In this document: positions 7,337 to 15,859 of the stretch, in pieces
Position numbering within the stretch: position 1 is the first letter of the stretch
Layout: each line of letters starts with the position of its first letter
DNA from: Microbacterium sp.
GTDB lineage: Bacteria > Actinomycetota > Actinomycetes > Actinomycetales > Microbacteriaceae
Direction of reading: 5' to 3'
Assembly: GCA_029239635.1 (NCBI GenBank)
Contig: JARBUN010000004.1
Location: 1-39,930 of the forward strand
DNA length: 39,930 nt
Position numbers and translations under genes: made by a program
The notes under the pieces: model-generated
What the model was told of the DNA's origin: nothing
The model's input: only the letters and a program-made list of their open reading frames with translations
The model's database searches: none

Positions 7337-8596
7337 ATGCACAAGAAACGGATCGCCTTCGCGGGCCTCGTCGCCGTCACGGCGATGGGCTTCACCGCCT
7401 GCGCCTCCGGCGGCAGCGCAGCCGACGGCGGCAAGACGACCATCGTCTGGAACATGTGGGCCGGTGACACCGCGTCCGAGCAGAAGCTCAAGGACCAGAT
7501 GGCCGTGGCCCAGAAGCTCGTCGGCGACGACATCACCATCGAGCTGCAGACCGCGCCGTGGGCCGACTACTTCACGAAGCTCAACACGAACATGGCATCG
7601 GGCAAAGTCGCCTGCGTCACCGGCATGAACGGCCAGCGTCTCGCCGGGTACACCGAGGTGTTCGACGAGCTCACCGACGACGACCTGTCGACCATGGGGA
7701 TCTCGCGCGACGCCTACAACCCGGGCGCGCTGAGCGTGATGGAGAACGGCGGCAAGCTGTACGGCCTGCCCTACGACACGGCGGCGATGCTCCTCTTCTA
7801 CAATGCCGACCTGTTCGCCAAGGCCGGCGCCCCGCTGCCGACCAACGACTGGACGATCGACGACTTCGAGAAGGCGGCGAGCGAGATCACCGCCAAGGCC
7901 GGCGCGAAGGGCTTCGCGGTCTCGGTCGACGAGTTCCAGTGGCTCTCGCTGCCGATGGCCGAGACGGGCCTGCAGCCGGTGGACGACTCCGGCACGCTCG
8001 ACCTCACCAACCCGAGCTTCGTCGAGGCGGCCACCCGCTACGGCGACCTCGTCACCAAGCTCGGCGTCTCGGACGCCGTCCCCTCCGCCTCCGACTCGGC
8101 GTGGACCACCACCCAGTTCGAGAACGGCAAGGCCGCGATGATCATCGAGGGCACGTGGATGGCATCCACTCTCACCGCTCCCGATCTCGGGTTCTCGGCG
8201 GGTGCGGTGCGCATCCCCCGCGGGTCCGACGGTGCGTACGGCGTCGCCCTGGGCTCGGGATACGGGATCGCCGCGAACTGCGAGAACAAGGAGGCCGCGC
8301 TGAAGGTGCTCGGCGCCCTCTCGAGCCCCGACGTGCAGTCCGTGATCGCGCAGCAGGGCGGGTACCCCGCCCAGCTCGCCAGCCAGCCGGAGTTCTTCAC
8401 CGCGCTTCCGGATGCCACCCGCGACAACCTCACGCAGGCCTTCACCTCCGCGTTCGAGGGCGCCGTGTCGCAGCGGGTGACCGATGAGTGGACGCAGGTC
8501 GCGACCGCCATGCCGAACGAGCTCGTGAGCGTCTACACGGGCCAGGCGACCATGTCGTCGGTGCTCGACGGCCTCGAGCAGCGTTTCGGTAAGTAA
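7337..8596 (+). CDS. Sugar ABC transporter substrate-binding lipoprotein (family 1)
   Basis: This 419-residue receptor has a lipoprotein signal (FTAC lipobox, Cys near residue 22) and the MalE-like carbohydrate-binding fold: IVWNMWAGDT near the start, GLPYDTAAMLLFYNADLFAKAG in the hinge region and WTTTQFENGKAAMIIEGTWMAS later. The ATG at 7337 has GAGAGGAAA upstream. It heads a plus-strand operon whose two permeases follow after the GH29 gene. Given the intracellular fucosidase, ROK kinase and NagB, its ligand is probably a GlcNAc-containing, perhaps fucosylated, di- or oligosaccharide. A strong hairpin follows the stop codon. Confidence 0.9.
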   Translation: MHKKRIAFAGLVAVTAMGFTACASGGSAADGGKTTIVWNMWAGDTASEQKLKDQMAVAQKLVGDDITIELQTAPWADYFTKLNTNMASGKVACVTGMNGQRLAGYTEVFDELTDDDLSTMGISRDAYNPGALSVMENGGKLYGLPYDTAAMLLFYNADLFAKAGAPLPTNDWTIDDFEKAASEITAKAGAKGFAVSVDEFQWLSLPMAETGLQPVDDSGTLDLTNPSFVEAATRYGDLVTKLGVSDAVPSASDSAWTTTQFENGKAAMIIEGTWMASTLTAPDLGFSAGAVRIPRGSDGAYGVALGSGYGIAANCENKEAALKVLGALSSPDVQSVIAQQGGYPAQLASQPEFFTALPDATRDNLTQAFTSAFEGAVSQRVTDEWTQVATAMPNELVSVYTGQATMSSVLDGLEQRFGK

Positions 8597-8603
8597 GCCC
8601 CCC

Positions 8604-8635
8604 GGGGAGGCGGCACCGCTCGGTGCCGCCTCCCC
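8604..8635 (+). terminator. Intra-operon hairpin after the first sugar-binding protein gene
   Basis: GGGGAGGCGGCACCG (8604-8618) is perfectly complementary to 8621-8635, giving a 14-15-bp stem with a tiny CT/GCTC loop. It lies 7 nt past the receptor stop and 23 nt before the GH29 start. This is the usual place for partial termination or mRNA stabilisation that keeps receptor levels above those of the membrane subunits. Confidence 0.6.
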
Positions 8636-8658
8636 CTTCTCCTGCGAGGAGCACCGCC

Positions 8659-9936
8659 ATGACCGCGAGCCGCACCGACTGGTTCGTCCACGACCGCTTC
8701 GGGATGTTCGTCCACTTCGGGCTCTACAGCGTCGCCGCCCGGCACGAGTGGGTTCAGAACTACGAGCGCATCGAGGCCGCGGACTACGCGCGCTACGCCC
8801 GCTTCTTCGACCCCGACCTCTTCGACGCCCGCGCCCTCGCCCGGCAGGCGCGCGAGGCCGGCGCCCGCTACGTCGTGCTCACCGCCAAGCACCACGAGGG
8901 CTTCTGCCTCTGGGACACGGCGACGACGCCGTTCAACGCCGCCGAGGCCTGCGGCCACGACCTCGTGCGCGAGTACGTCGACGCCCTGCGCGCCGAGGGG
9001 CTGCGCGTCGGCCTCTACTTCTCGCTGCTCGACTGGTCGCATCCGCAGTACACGATCGACCGGCACCACCCGCAGCGCGGTGCCGCCGACGTCGCCGAGC
9101 AGAACGCCGGGCGCGACATGGCCGTGTACCGCACCTACCTGCACGCCCAGGTGCGCGAACTGCTGACCGGGTACGGCCCGCTCGACTACCTCTTCTTCGA
9201 CTTCACCGAGCCCGCCGAGGAGGACGGCCTGCCCGGCAAGTCCCCCGAGGACTGGGATGCCGAGACCCTCCTGGCGATGTGCCGGGAGCTGCAGCCCGAC
9301 ATGATCGTGAACGATCGCCTCGGCATCCCCGCCGACCTCGTCACCCCCGAGCAGTACCAGCCCGTCCGCCCCTTCGAGCGCGACGGCGTCCCCCTCGTCT
9401 GGGAGGCGTGCCAGACCATCAACGGCAGCTGGGGGTACCACCGCGACAACCACGACAGCAAGAGCGCGGCCCTGCTGGTGCGGATGCTCGCCCGCTCGGT
9501 GGCACTGGGCGGGAACCTGCTGCTGAACGTCGGCCCCACCGGTCGCGGCGAGATCGCCCCGCGCGATGCCGCCCTGCTGTCCGAGGTGGGCGAATGGATG
9601 ACCCGGCACGCGGATGCCATCCGCGGCGCCGGCGCGTCGCGCTTCACGGCCCCGTCCGGCGTCGTCTACACCCAGCGCGGCGACCGCCTCTACGCGCACC
9701 TCTTCGACTGGCCCTTCGGCCTCCTCCACCTCCCCGACCTCGCCGACCGCGTCGACTTCGCGCGCTTCCTCGACGACGGATCCGAGGTGCTGTTCGAGAA
9801 CATCCCCGCCGATCAGGAGGCGTTCAACCTCCAGCCGGCAGCCCCCGAGCCGGGGACCCTGACGCTCAAGCTCCCCGTCCAGCCTCCGTCGGTCGCGCTG
9901 CCCGTGATCGAGCTGTACCTGCGGACCTCCTCATGA
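8659..9936 (+). CDS. Alpha-L-fucosidase, cytosolic (GH29)
   Basis: This 425-residue glycosidase would remove terminal alpha-L-fucose. GH29 features are HFGLYSVAARHEW (from H19), VVLTAKHHEGFCLWDT (about 73-88), LDYLFFDFTEP with D181 as the likely nucleophile, and MIVNDR (D219). No signal peptide or membrane segment is visible, so it acts on imported substrate. ATG 8659 has GAGGAG upstream and matches the family start; the open frame 12 codons earlier overlaps the hairpin. It sits between the receptor and permease genes of an importer and upstream of GlcNAc-type genes, which suggests a fucosyl-GlcNAc substrate. No fucose isomerase, kinase or aldolase gene is present in the window. Substrate linkage cannot be read from the sequence. 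Confidence 0.88.
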   Translation: MTASRTDWFVHDRFGMFVHFGLYSVAARHEWVQNYERIEAADYARYARFFDPDLFDARALARQAREAGARYVVLTAKHHEGFCLWDTATTPFNAAEACGHDLVREYVDALRAEGLRVGLYFSLLDWSHPQYTIDRHHPQRGAADVAEQNAGRDMAVYRTYLHAQVRELLTGYGPLDYLFFDFTEPAEEDGLPGKSPEDWDAETLLAMCRELQPDMIVNDRLGIPADLVTPEQYQPVRPFERDGVPLVWEACQTINGSWGYHRDNHDSKSAALLVRMLARSVALGGNLLLNVGPTGRGEIAPRDAALLSEVGEWMTRHADAIRGAGASRFTAPSGVVYTQRGDRLYAHLFDWPFGLLHLPDLADRVDFARFLDDGSEVLFENIPADQEAFNLQPAAPEPGTLTLKLPVQPPSVALPVIELYLRTSS

Positions 9937-9950
9937 CGAAAGGCCACCGG

Positions 9951-10874
9951 ATGGTCACCGAATCCTCCATCGCCCCGCGGCGACGACGCCGCAGCAGCAT
10001 CGAGACCAGGGAGCGGCGCCAGGCGCTCGGCTTCATCACCCCGGCCGTGCTCGGTCTCGCGGTCTTCACCGTGCTGCCGGTGGGGCTCGCGATCGTGATG
10101 AGCCTGTTCGACTGGCCGATCTTCGGCAAGCGCGCCTTCGTCGGCTTCGACAACTACGTCACGCTGCTCACCTCGTCGCCCGACTTCTGGCCGGCTCTGC
10201 GCAACTCCGCGGTGTTCACGCTGCTCTACGTGCCGCTGAACCTCATCGTGGCGCTCGGGCTGTCTCTGCTGCTCGGGCCGCGCATCCGCGGTCGCGCCGT
10301 CTTCCGCGTGCTGTTCTTCATCCCCGTGGTGACGCCGATCGTGGCGAGCGCGCTCATCTGGCGGCTCGTCCTGCAGCCGGACGGCCTGCTCAACGGCATG
10401 TCCGTGTCGCTGTTCGGGTGGGAGTTGCCGAACTTCCTCGTCGATCAGAACTGGGCGATGCTCGCCGTCGTCGCGATGAGCGTGTGGGCGGGGATGGGCT
10501 ACAACATGCTCGTCCTCACCGCGGCCCTCGAACAGGTGCCCACCTCGGTCGTGGAGGCCGCGCAGATCGACGGGGCCCGTGGCATCCGTCTCATCTGGCA
10601 GGTGATCATCCCGCTCATCTCGCCCGCGATCTTCTTCGCCGCGGTGATGACGATCATCTCCTCGATGCAGGTGTTCGCGCAGCCGCAGCTGCTCACCGGC
10701 GGCGGCCCCGGCACCTCCACCGTTCCGCTGGTGATGTTCATCTACAACACCGGCTTCAAGTTCCAGGACCTCGGTCTCGCCGCGGCGGGCGCGTGGATCC
10801 TGTTCGTCATCATCATCGGCATCACGGCGCTGCAGTTCCGGGCGCAGAAGAGGTGGGTGCACTATGAGCACTGA
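9951..10874 (+). CDS. Sugar ABC transporter permease 1 (MalF/UgpA type)
   Basis: This 307-residue inner-membrane subunit has six predicted helices, an Arg-rich N-terminus, and the EAA loop EAAQIDGARGIRLIWQVIIPLISP typical of sugar importers. Two starts are possible. ATG 9933 overlaps the GH29 stop (ATGA) but has no ribosome site. ATG 9951 has GAAAGG seven bases upstream; I prefer 9951. It overlaps permease 2 by 11 nt. No ATPase gene belongs to this set, so it should pair with an MsiK-like ATPase encoded elsewhere. Confidence 0.88.
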   Translation: MVTESSIAPRRRRRSSIETRERRQALGFITPAVLGLAVFTVLPVGLAIVMSLFDWPIFGKRAFVGFDNYVTLLTSSPDFWPALRNSAVFTLLYVPLNLIVALGLSLLLGPRIRGRAVFRVLFFIPVVTPIVASALIWRLVLQPDGLLNGMSVSLFGWELPNFLVDQNWAMLAVVAMSVWAGMGYNMLVLTAALEQVPTSVVEAAQIDGARGIRLIWQVIIPLISPAIFFAAVMTIISSMQVFAQPQLLTGGGPGTSTVPLVMFIYNTGFKFQDLGLAAAGAWILFVIIIGITALQFRAQKRWVHYEH

Positions 10875-11805
10875 GACCCTGCGACAGACCCACCGCCCGA
10901 CCCCGCTGTCGCCCGCGACCGCGGTCGAGGGCCCGCGCGGCGGTCGACGCGGTCGGCGCCGTGGCCAGCCGGCCTCCCGCGGCGAGCGCTTCGGGCTGAT
11001 CGCCGCGTACGTCGCGGTGATCGTCGCCGCGGTGATCTTCGCCGCACCGCTGATCTACGCGTTCTTCTCGGCGCTCAAGCCGTCGAACGAGGTGCTGCTG
11101 GCGCCTCCGACGCTGATCGGCAGCGAGGTGCGCTGGCAGAACTTCCTCGACGTGTTCAGCTTCGCGCCGTTCACGACCTACATCGCGAACTCGTTCATCG
11201 TCTCGGTCGCGGGCGTGCTGGTCGTCCTCGCCGTGTCGGCGACGGCCGGGTACGCGTTCGGCCGCCTGCGCTGGCCCGGGCGCGACATCGTCTTCGTGCT
11301 GTTCCTCGGCACGCTGATGGTCCCGCAGGAAGTGCTGGTCATCCCGATGTTCGTCGTCATGCAGTGGTTCGGGTGGGTCGACACCTACCAGTCGCTGATC
11401 CTCCCGTGGGCCTTCACCGCCTTCGGCACCTTCCTCATGCGGCAGTTCTTCCGCGGCATCCCGTTCGAGCTCGAAGAGGCGGCCCGCATGGACGGCGCCG
11501 GTCCCGTCCGCACGTTCCTGCAGGTGATCCTGCCGCTGGCGGGCTCGGCGCTCGCGGTGCTGGCCGTGTTCACGTTCCTGAACTACTGGAACAGCTACCT
11601 CTGGCCCCTCGTGACCGTCAACGACTACAACGCGCTCGGTACCCTGCCGATCGGTCTCGCGAGCTTCGCGACGCAGACCGGCACGCGGTGGGACCTGCAG
11701 ATGGCGGCCACGATCATCTCGATGATCCCCACCACGATCCTCGTGATCGCGCTGCAGAAGCACCTCGTCAAGGGCATCGCGACGTCGGGTCTGGGCGGGC
11801 GATGA
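10864..11805 (+). CDS. Sugar ABC transporter permease 2 (MalG/UgpE type)
   Basis: This 313-residue inner-membrane subunit partners permease 1. It has a basic N-terminus, six predicted helices, a YAFGRLRWPGRDIVF segment and the EAA loop EEAARMDGAGPVRTFLQVILPLAGS. The ribosome site AGAGGTGG lies inside the end of permease 1, and the genes overlap by 11 nt. Its stop overlaps the M81 gene start (ATGA), so translation is probably coupled. Confidence 0.9.
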   Translation: MSTETLRQTHRPTPLSPATAVEGPRGGRRGRRRGQPASRGERFGLIAAYVAVIVAAVIFAAPLIYAFFSALKPSNEVLLAPPTLIGSEVRWQNFLDVFSFAPFTTYIANSFIVSVAGVLVVLAVSATAGYAFGRLRWPGRDIVFVLFLGTLMVPQEVLVIPMFVVMQWFGWVDTYQSLILPWAFTAFGTFLMRQFFRGIPFELEEAARMDGAGPVRTFLQVILPLAGSALAVLAVFTFLNYWNSYLWPLVTVNDYNALGTLPIGLASFATQTGTRWDLQMAATIISMIPTTILVIALQKHLVKGIATSGLGGR

Positions 11806-13286
11806 CCGCGCGACTGCCCCGCATCGTCCTCGCCGGAATGGCGATCGAGTCCAGCGCGTACGCCGCCCACCGCGCCGGTCACGCCGACTTCGTCGTGCTG
11901 CGCGGGAGCGAGGTGCTCACGCGGTACCCGTTCCTCGCACCCGGCACGCCGCTGGGCGATGCCGCCGAGTGGATCGGCGTCTTCTACGCCCGCTCGATCC
12001 CCGGCGGCCAGGTGCGTCGCGACGTGTACGACGACTTCCGCTCCCGGATCGTCACCGGCCTCACCGAGGTCGGGAACGTGGATGCCGTCTACCTCGACGT
12101 GCACGGGGCGATGGGCGTCGAGGGCGTGGACGACGCCGAGGGCGACCTCGTCGAGGCCGTCCGGGCGGTCGTCGGCGCGCGCCCGCTCATCACCGCGCCG
12201 ATGGACCTGCACGGCAACGTCTCGGAACGCTTCGCCCGCGCGGTCGACCTGCCGACGTGCTTCCGCCTCGCCCCGCACGAGGACGCCGAGGACACCCGCG
12301 AGCGCGCCGCGCGGAACCTGCTCTCCTGGGTCGGGCGCGCGGAGCGCCCCGCGCGCGCCTGGGTGCGGGTGCCGATCCTTCTCCCCGGCGAGAAGACGTC
12401 CACGCGCGTGGAACCCGCGAAGAGCCTCTACGCCCGCCTCGACGAGGTGGAACGGATGCCGGGGGTCACCGACGCGTCGATCTGGATCGGCTACGCGTGG
12501 GCCGACGAGCCGCGCTGCCACGCGACGGTGATCGTCAGCGGCGACGATGCGGACGCGATCGTGGCGGAGGCGGAGACGCTCGCCCACGCACTGTGGGACG
12601 CCCGCGAGGACTTCTCGTTCGTCGGGCCGCCGGGATCGCTCGCCGAGGGGATCGCCGCCGGGCTCGCCCACCGGGTCGCCGGCGGGGGCCGACCGTATCT
12701 CGTGAGCGACTCGGGCGACAACCCCGGGGCGGGCGGCTCCGGTGACGTCACCTGGACGCTTCACCAGCTACTGGCCGACGAGCGCCTCACCGGTGCCGCG
12801 GACGATCTCACCATCGCCGTCGCGTCGATCTTCGACCCGGCCGCCGTGGCCTCCCTCGACGACATCGCCGTGGGGTCGCCGGTGGACCTCGAGGCCGGAG
12901 CCCGCGTGGACGATCGCGTCAGCGGTCCGGTCCGCATCACGGGCGTCCTCATCGGTCGACACGACGACCCGGTCGCCGGTCGTGTCGTCGTCGTCGGTGT
13001 CGGTGCCCTGCGGGTGATCGTCACCGAGCGCCGCAAGGCGTTCCACGCCGTAGACGACTTCCGCGCGGTCGGCATCGACCCGCTCGCCACCGACATCGTC
13101 GTGACGAAGATCGGGTACCTCGAGCCCACGCTGTACGACGTCGCCGCGGGCTGGACGCTGGCCCTCACCCCCGGCCCGGTGGATCAGGATCTCGCGCGTC
13201 TCGGACACCGCCGCATCGAGCGACCGATGTTCCCCTTCGACGCGTTCGACACCGCCCCCGACCTGACGGCGACGGTGCTGCGATGA
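11802..13286 (+). CDS. M81 family (MlrC-like) metallohydrolase in a sugar operon
   Basis: This 494-residue protein belongs to the MlrC/M81 family, named for linear-microcystin peptidase. Visible blocks are LDVHGAM (98-104), MDLHGNVS (134-141) and SDSGDNPGAGGSGD (302-315); the Asp and His residues there are the likely metal ligands. The N-terminal HETN-type motif of many members reads IESS here. No signal peptide is seen. It is fused by ATGA overlaps to permease 2 upstream and cutC downstream, so it is made together with a sugar importer and NagB. A peptidase role would be odd in this setting; hydrolysis of an amide, ester or lactone in the imported compound is more likely. The true reaction is unknown. 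Confidence 0.85.
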   Translation: MTARLPRIVLAGMAIESSAYAAHRAGHADFVVLRGSEVLTRYPFLAPGTPLGDAAEWIGVFYARSIPGGQVRRDVYDDFRSRIVTGLTEVGNVDAVYLDVHGAMGVEGVDDAEGDLVEAVRAVVGARPLITAPMDLHGNVSERFARAVDLPTCFRLAPHEDAEDTRERAARNLLSWVGRAERPARAWVRVPILLPGEKTSTRVEPAKSLYARLDEVERMPGVTDASIWIGYAWADEPRCHATVIVSGDDADAIVAEAETLAHALWDAREDFSFVGPPGSLAEGIAAGLAHRVAGGGRPYLVSDSGDNPGAGGSGDVTWTLHQLLADERLTGAADDLTIAVASIFDPAAVASLDDIAVGSPVDLEAGARVDDRVSGPVRITGVLIGRHDDPVAGRVVVVGVGALRVIVTERRKAFHAVDDFRAVGIDPLATDIVVTKIGYLEPTLYDVAAGWTLALTPGPVDQDLARLGHRRIERPMFPFDAFDTAPDLTATVLR

Positions 13287-14011
13287 CGGCTCTCGAACTG
13301 GCGGTCCAGGATGCCGCGGGCATCCGCGTCGCGGCCGAGCTCGGTGTGGACCGCGTCGAGCTGTGCTCCGCCCTCTCGCTCGGCGGCCTGACCCCCTCGG
13401 CGGGTCTCATCGCGGCGGCGGCGGGGTCCGGCATCCGGACTCACGTGCTCGTGCGCCCGCGCGCGGGCGACTTCGAGTACGACGACGGCGAGCGCGACGT
13501 GATCGTGGAAGACGTCCTCCGGGCGCGGGCACACGGCGCGACCGGCGTGGTCGTCGGGGGGCTCCGGGACGGTCGGATCGACGACGCGCTGATCTCACGC
13601 GTCGTCGCGGCGGCCGACGGCGCCCCGGTCACGTTCCATCGGGCGTTCGACAACCTGTCCGACCTCGACGCCGGCCTCGACCGCCTCGCCGAACTCGGCG
13701 TCACGCGCGTGCTCACCTCGGGCGGTGCCGCACGGGCAGAGGACGCTCTGACGGTCCTGGAGCGCCTGGTGAGCCGCGCGGATCACGACATCGAGATCAT
13801 GGCGGGCAGCGGCGTGCGCTCCGACAACGTCGCGCGGATCGCCGCGACCGGCGTCGACGCCGTCCACGCCTCGGCCAAGCGCACCGTCACGGGCCGCCCG
13901 GGCGTCGCGCTCGGGTCGGCGGCGGGCGACGGCGGCACATACGAGACCGTGGATGCCGACGAGGCGCGTCGCCTGCTCGGCATCCTGCGTTCGACCGAGG
14001 AGGCGAGATGA
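13283..14011 (+). CDS. cutC: CutC family TIM-barrel protein
   Basis: This 242-residue protein is a clear CutC homologue (PF03932): RVELCSALSLGGLTPSAGLI, HVLVRPRAGDFEY, VTFHRAFDNL, VLTSGGAARAEDAL and IMAGSGVR are in the right order for the barrel. The family is named for E. coli copper tolerance, but its biochemical role is weakly established. Here its start overlaps the M81 stop and its stop overlaps the ROK kinase start (both ATGA). It therefore travels as part of an amino-sugar operon with no copper gene nearby. That context favours a metabolic role, possibly on a sugar phosphate or related intermediate, but this is inference. Confidence 0.88.
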   Translation: MTALELAVQDAAGIRVAAELGVDRVELCSALSLGGLTPSAGLIAAAAGSGIRTHVLVRPRAGDFEYDDGERDVIVEDVLRARAHGATGVVVGGLRDGRIDDALISRVVAAADGAPVTFHRAFDNLSDLDAGLDRLAELGVTRVLTSGGAARAEDALTVLERLVSRADHDIEIMAGSGVRSDNVARIAATGVDAVHASAKRTVTGRPGVALGSAAGDGGTYETVDADEARRLLGILRSTEEAR

Positions 14012-14913
14012 CGCTTCTTCTGGGAGTGGACAACGGGGGCACGCGGGTCAAGCTGCTGCTCGCGCGCGAGATCGACGGACGGCTCGAACACGTCCGCACG
14101 ACCGACGCGCCGACCCCGCGCGGACCCGGGGCGATGGACGAGCTGGCGGCCCTCACCCGGGCGTTCCTCGCGGACGACCGCGCCGAGGCGTTCGGCCTGA
14201 CCGTCGCCGGCATCCTCGACGAGGCGTCCGGCGTCGTGACCACGAGCGCGAACATGCGCTGGCTCGAGGGACTCGCCCCCGCCCGCGAGCTTTCCCACCG
14301 CCTCGGCATCCCGGGGGAAGCCGTCCAGGACGGCGTCGCCACCGCGATCGCGGAGGCGGTTCTCGGAGCCGGGCGCGGAGCCGAAGACGTCTTCGTGCTG
14401 GCGCTGGGCACGGGCATCGCCGGCGCTCACGTCGTCGACGGGTCGGTGCGCAAGGGCGCCCACGGCGGCGCGGGAGAGATCGGGCACATCGCCACGGGCG
14501 GGGGCGAGAAGTGCACCTGCGGGCAGTCGGGATGCCTCGAGTCGCTGCTGGGCGGCACGCGCCTCGGCGGACGGTGGGATCGCGCCCGCGGGGTCGACGC
14601 CCAGTCGACCGCGCTCGACGTCGTCCTCGCCGCCGAGCGCGGCGACGGCACCGCTCGCGCGATCCTCGACGAGGCCACCACGGCTCTCGCCCACGGGCTG
14701 CTCAGCCTCATGGCGATGATCGATCCCGGGGTGATCGTCATCGGCGGGGGCCTGTCGAACTCGCCCACCTGGATCATCGACCCCGCGATCGAGAAGGCCC
14801 ACCGCCAGGCGACCTTCCACGCGGTTCCTCCCATCATCCGCGCGCAGCTCGGATCGTGGGCCGGGGCGTGGGGCGCCGTACTGACAGCGGGTCACCGAAT
14901 GGAGCTGGTCTGA
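14008..14913 (+). CDS. ROK family sugar kinase (probable GlcNAc or related hexose kinase)
   Basis: This 301-residue protein has a ROK kinase fold without an HTH domain. It shows the phosphate-binding motif GVDNGGT (D8-T12), the EIGH metal/sugar motif (E157-H160), the zinc motif CTCGQSGC (C169, C171, C176), and D108 in VQDG at the place of the catalytic NDxN aspartate. It would phosphorylate an intracellular sugar at C6. Next to NagB, and with NagA and a NagC-like repressor in the locus, GlcNAc is the likely substrate. The frame is open much further upstream, but ATG 14008 overlaps the cutC stop and matches the family start. Glucose or ManNAc cannot be excluded. Confidence 0.87.
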   Translation: MTLLLGVDNGGTRVKLLLAREIDGRLEHVRTTDAPTPRGPGAMDELAALTRAFLADDRAEAFGLTVAGILDEASGVVTTSANMRWLEGLAPARELSHRLGIPGEAVQDGVATAIAEAVLGAGRGAEDVFVLALGTGIAGAHVVDGSVRKGAHGGAGEIGHIATGGGEKCTCGQSGCLESLLGGTRLGGRWDRARGVDAQSTALDVVLAAERGDGTARAILDEATTALAHGLLSLMAMIDPGVIVIGGGLSNSPTWIIDPAIEKAHRQATFHAVPPIIRAQLGSWAGAWGAVLTAGHRMELV

Positions 14914-15698
14914 TGGCCGAAGTCGTCCTCACCCCCACCGCGGACGAGGCGTCGGCGCTGGCCGCCGACCACGTCGCTCGGGCGATCGCCGCACAGCCGC
15001 GTCTCGTGCTGGGCGTGGCGACCGGCTCGACCCCCGAACGGTTCTACCGGCACCTCGCCCGACGCATCTCCGAGGAGGGCCTCGACGTCGCCGGGGTGCG
15101 CGCCTTCGCGCTCGACGAGTACGTCGGCCTTCCCCCCGACCACCCGGAGTCGTACGCCGCCGTGATCGAACGGACCGTGACAACGCCGCTCGGCCTCGAC
15201 CCGGCGCACGTGCACGTGCCCGACGGTCGTGCGGCCGATCCGTTCGCCGCCGCCGCCGCGTACGATCGCGCGATCGACGAGGCGGGGGGCGTCGACATCC
15301 AGATCCTCGGCATCGGACGCAACGGCCACATCGGCTTCAACGAGCCGGGCTCCTCGCTCGGCTCGCGCACGCGGGTGAAAACGCTGGCCGCCTCGACCCG
15401 GGAGGCGAACGCGCGCTTCTTCGCCGACTCCGCGGACGTGCCCGTGCACTGCATCACGCAGGGCATCGGCACCATCCGCGAGGCCCGGCACCTCATCCTG
15501 CTGGCGTTCGGAGCCGACAAGAGCGCCGCGCTGGCCGGCGCCGTGGAGGGCCCCGTCACAGCGAGCCTGCCCGGTTCCGCGATCCAGCTGCACGCGCACG
15601 TCACGGTGCTGGCCGACGAGGATGCCGCGGGCGAGCTGACGCTGGCGGATGCCTATCGTGAGGCGTGGGCGCTCAAGCCCGCCGCGCAGGGGTTCTGA
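14913..15698 (+). CDS. nagB: Glucosamine-6-phosphate deaminase
   Basis: This 261-residue enzyme converts glucosamine-6-phosphate to fructose-6-phosphate and ammonia, ending the amino-sugar route. Motifs are GVATGSTPERFYRHL (substrate phosphate loop), FALDEYVGL (D68, catalytic) and LGIGRNGHIGFNEPGSS with H139 and E144. Length matches bacterial NagB. Its ATG overlaps the ROK kinase stop by one base (TGATG). It is the last gene of the operon and is followed by a strong terminator hairpin. Confidence 0.93.
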   Translation: MAEVVLTPTADEASALAADHVARAIAAQPRLVLGVATGSTPERFYRHLARRISEEGLDVAGVRAFALDEYVGLPPDHPESYAAVIERTVTTPLGLDPAHVHVPDGRAADPFAAAAAYDRAIDEAGGVDIQILGIGRNGHIGFNEPGSSLGSRTRVKTLAASTREANARFFADSADVPVHCITQGIGTIREARHLILLAFGADKSAALAGAVEGPVTASLPGSAIQLHAHVTVLADEDAAGELTLADAYREAWALKPAAQGF

Positions 15699-15718
15699 GC
15701 CGAGGACGCAAGCGCGGC

Positions 15719-15750
15719 AAGGGCCGGGGGCGCGAACGCTCCCGGCCCTT
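15719..15750 (+). terminator. Terminator of the amino-sugar operon
   Basis: AAGGGCCGGG (15719-15728) pairs perfectly with CCCGGCCCTT (15741-15750) around a 12-nt loop, 20 nt after the nagB stop. Symmetric ends mean it may also act on transcripts from the minus strand. Confidence 0.75.
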
Positions 15751-15819
15751 ACGGCGTCGGTCAGATCGAGTGCCGACGGTCATGACCCCGTGACGGGATG
15801 CCCCGCACGGACGAACACC

Positions 15820-15850
15820 CCCCGACCGGTCGGATCACGAGCGGTCGGGG
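15820..15850 (-). terminator. Terminator of the minus-strand surface-protein genes
   Basis: CCCCGACCG (15820-15828) pairs with CGGTCGGGG (15842-15850) around a 13-nt loop, 9 nt past the stop of the surface protein gene. It faces the nagB terminator in a 161-nt convergent gap that holds no gene. Confidence 0.7.
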
Positions 15851-15859
15851 AGCGCGGTG

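Noticed and set aside
8748..9950. Fusion of a second GH29-region frame to the first permease.
   Set aside because: The upstream part is an Arg-rich shadow of the fucosidase gene; the permease begins at 9951 (or 9933).
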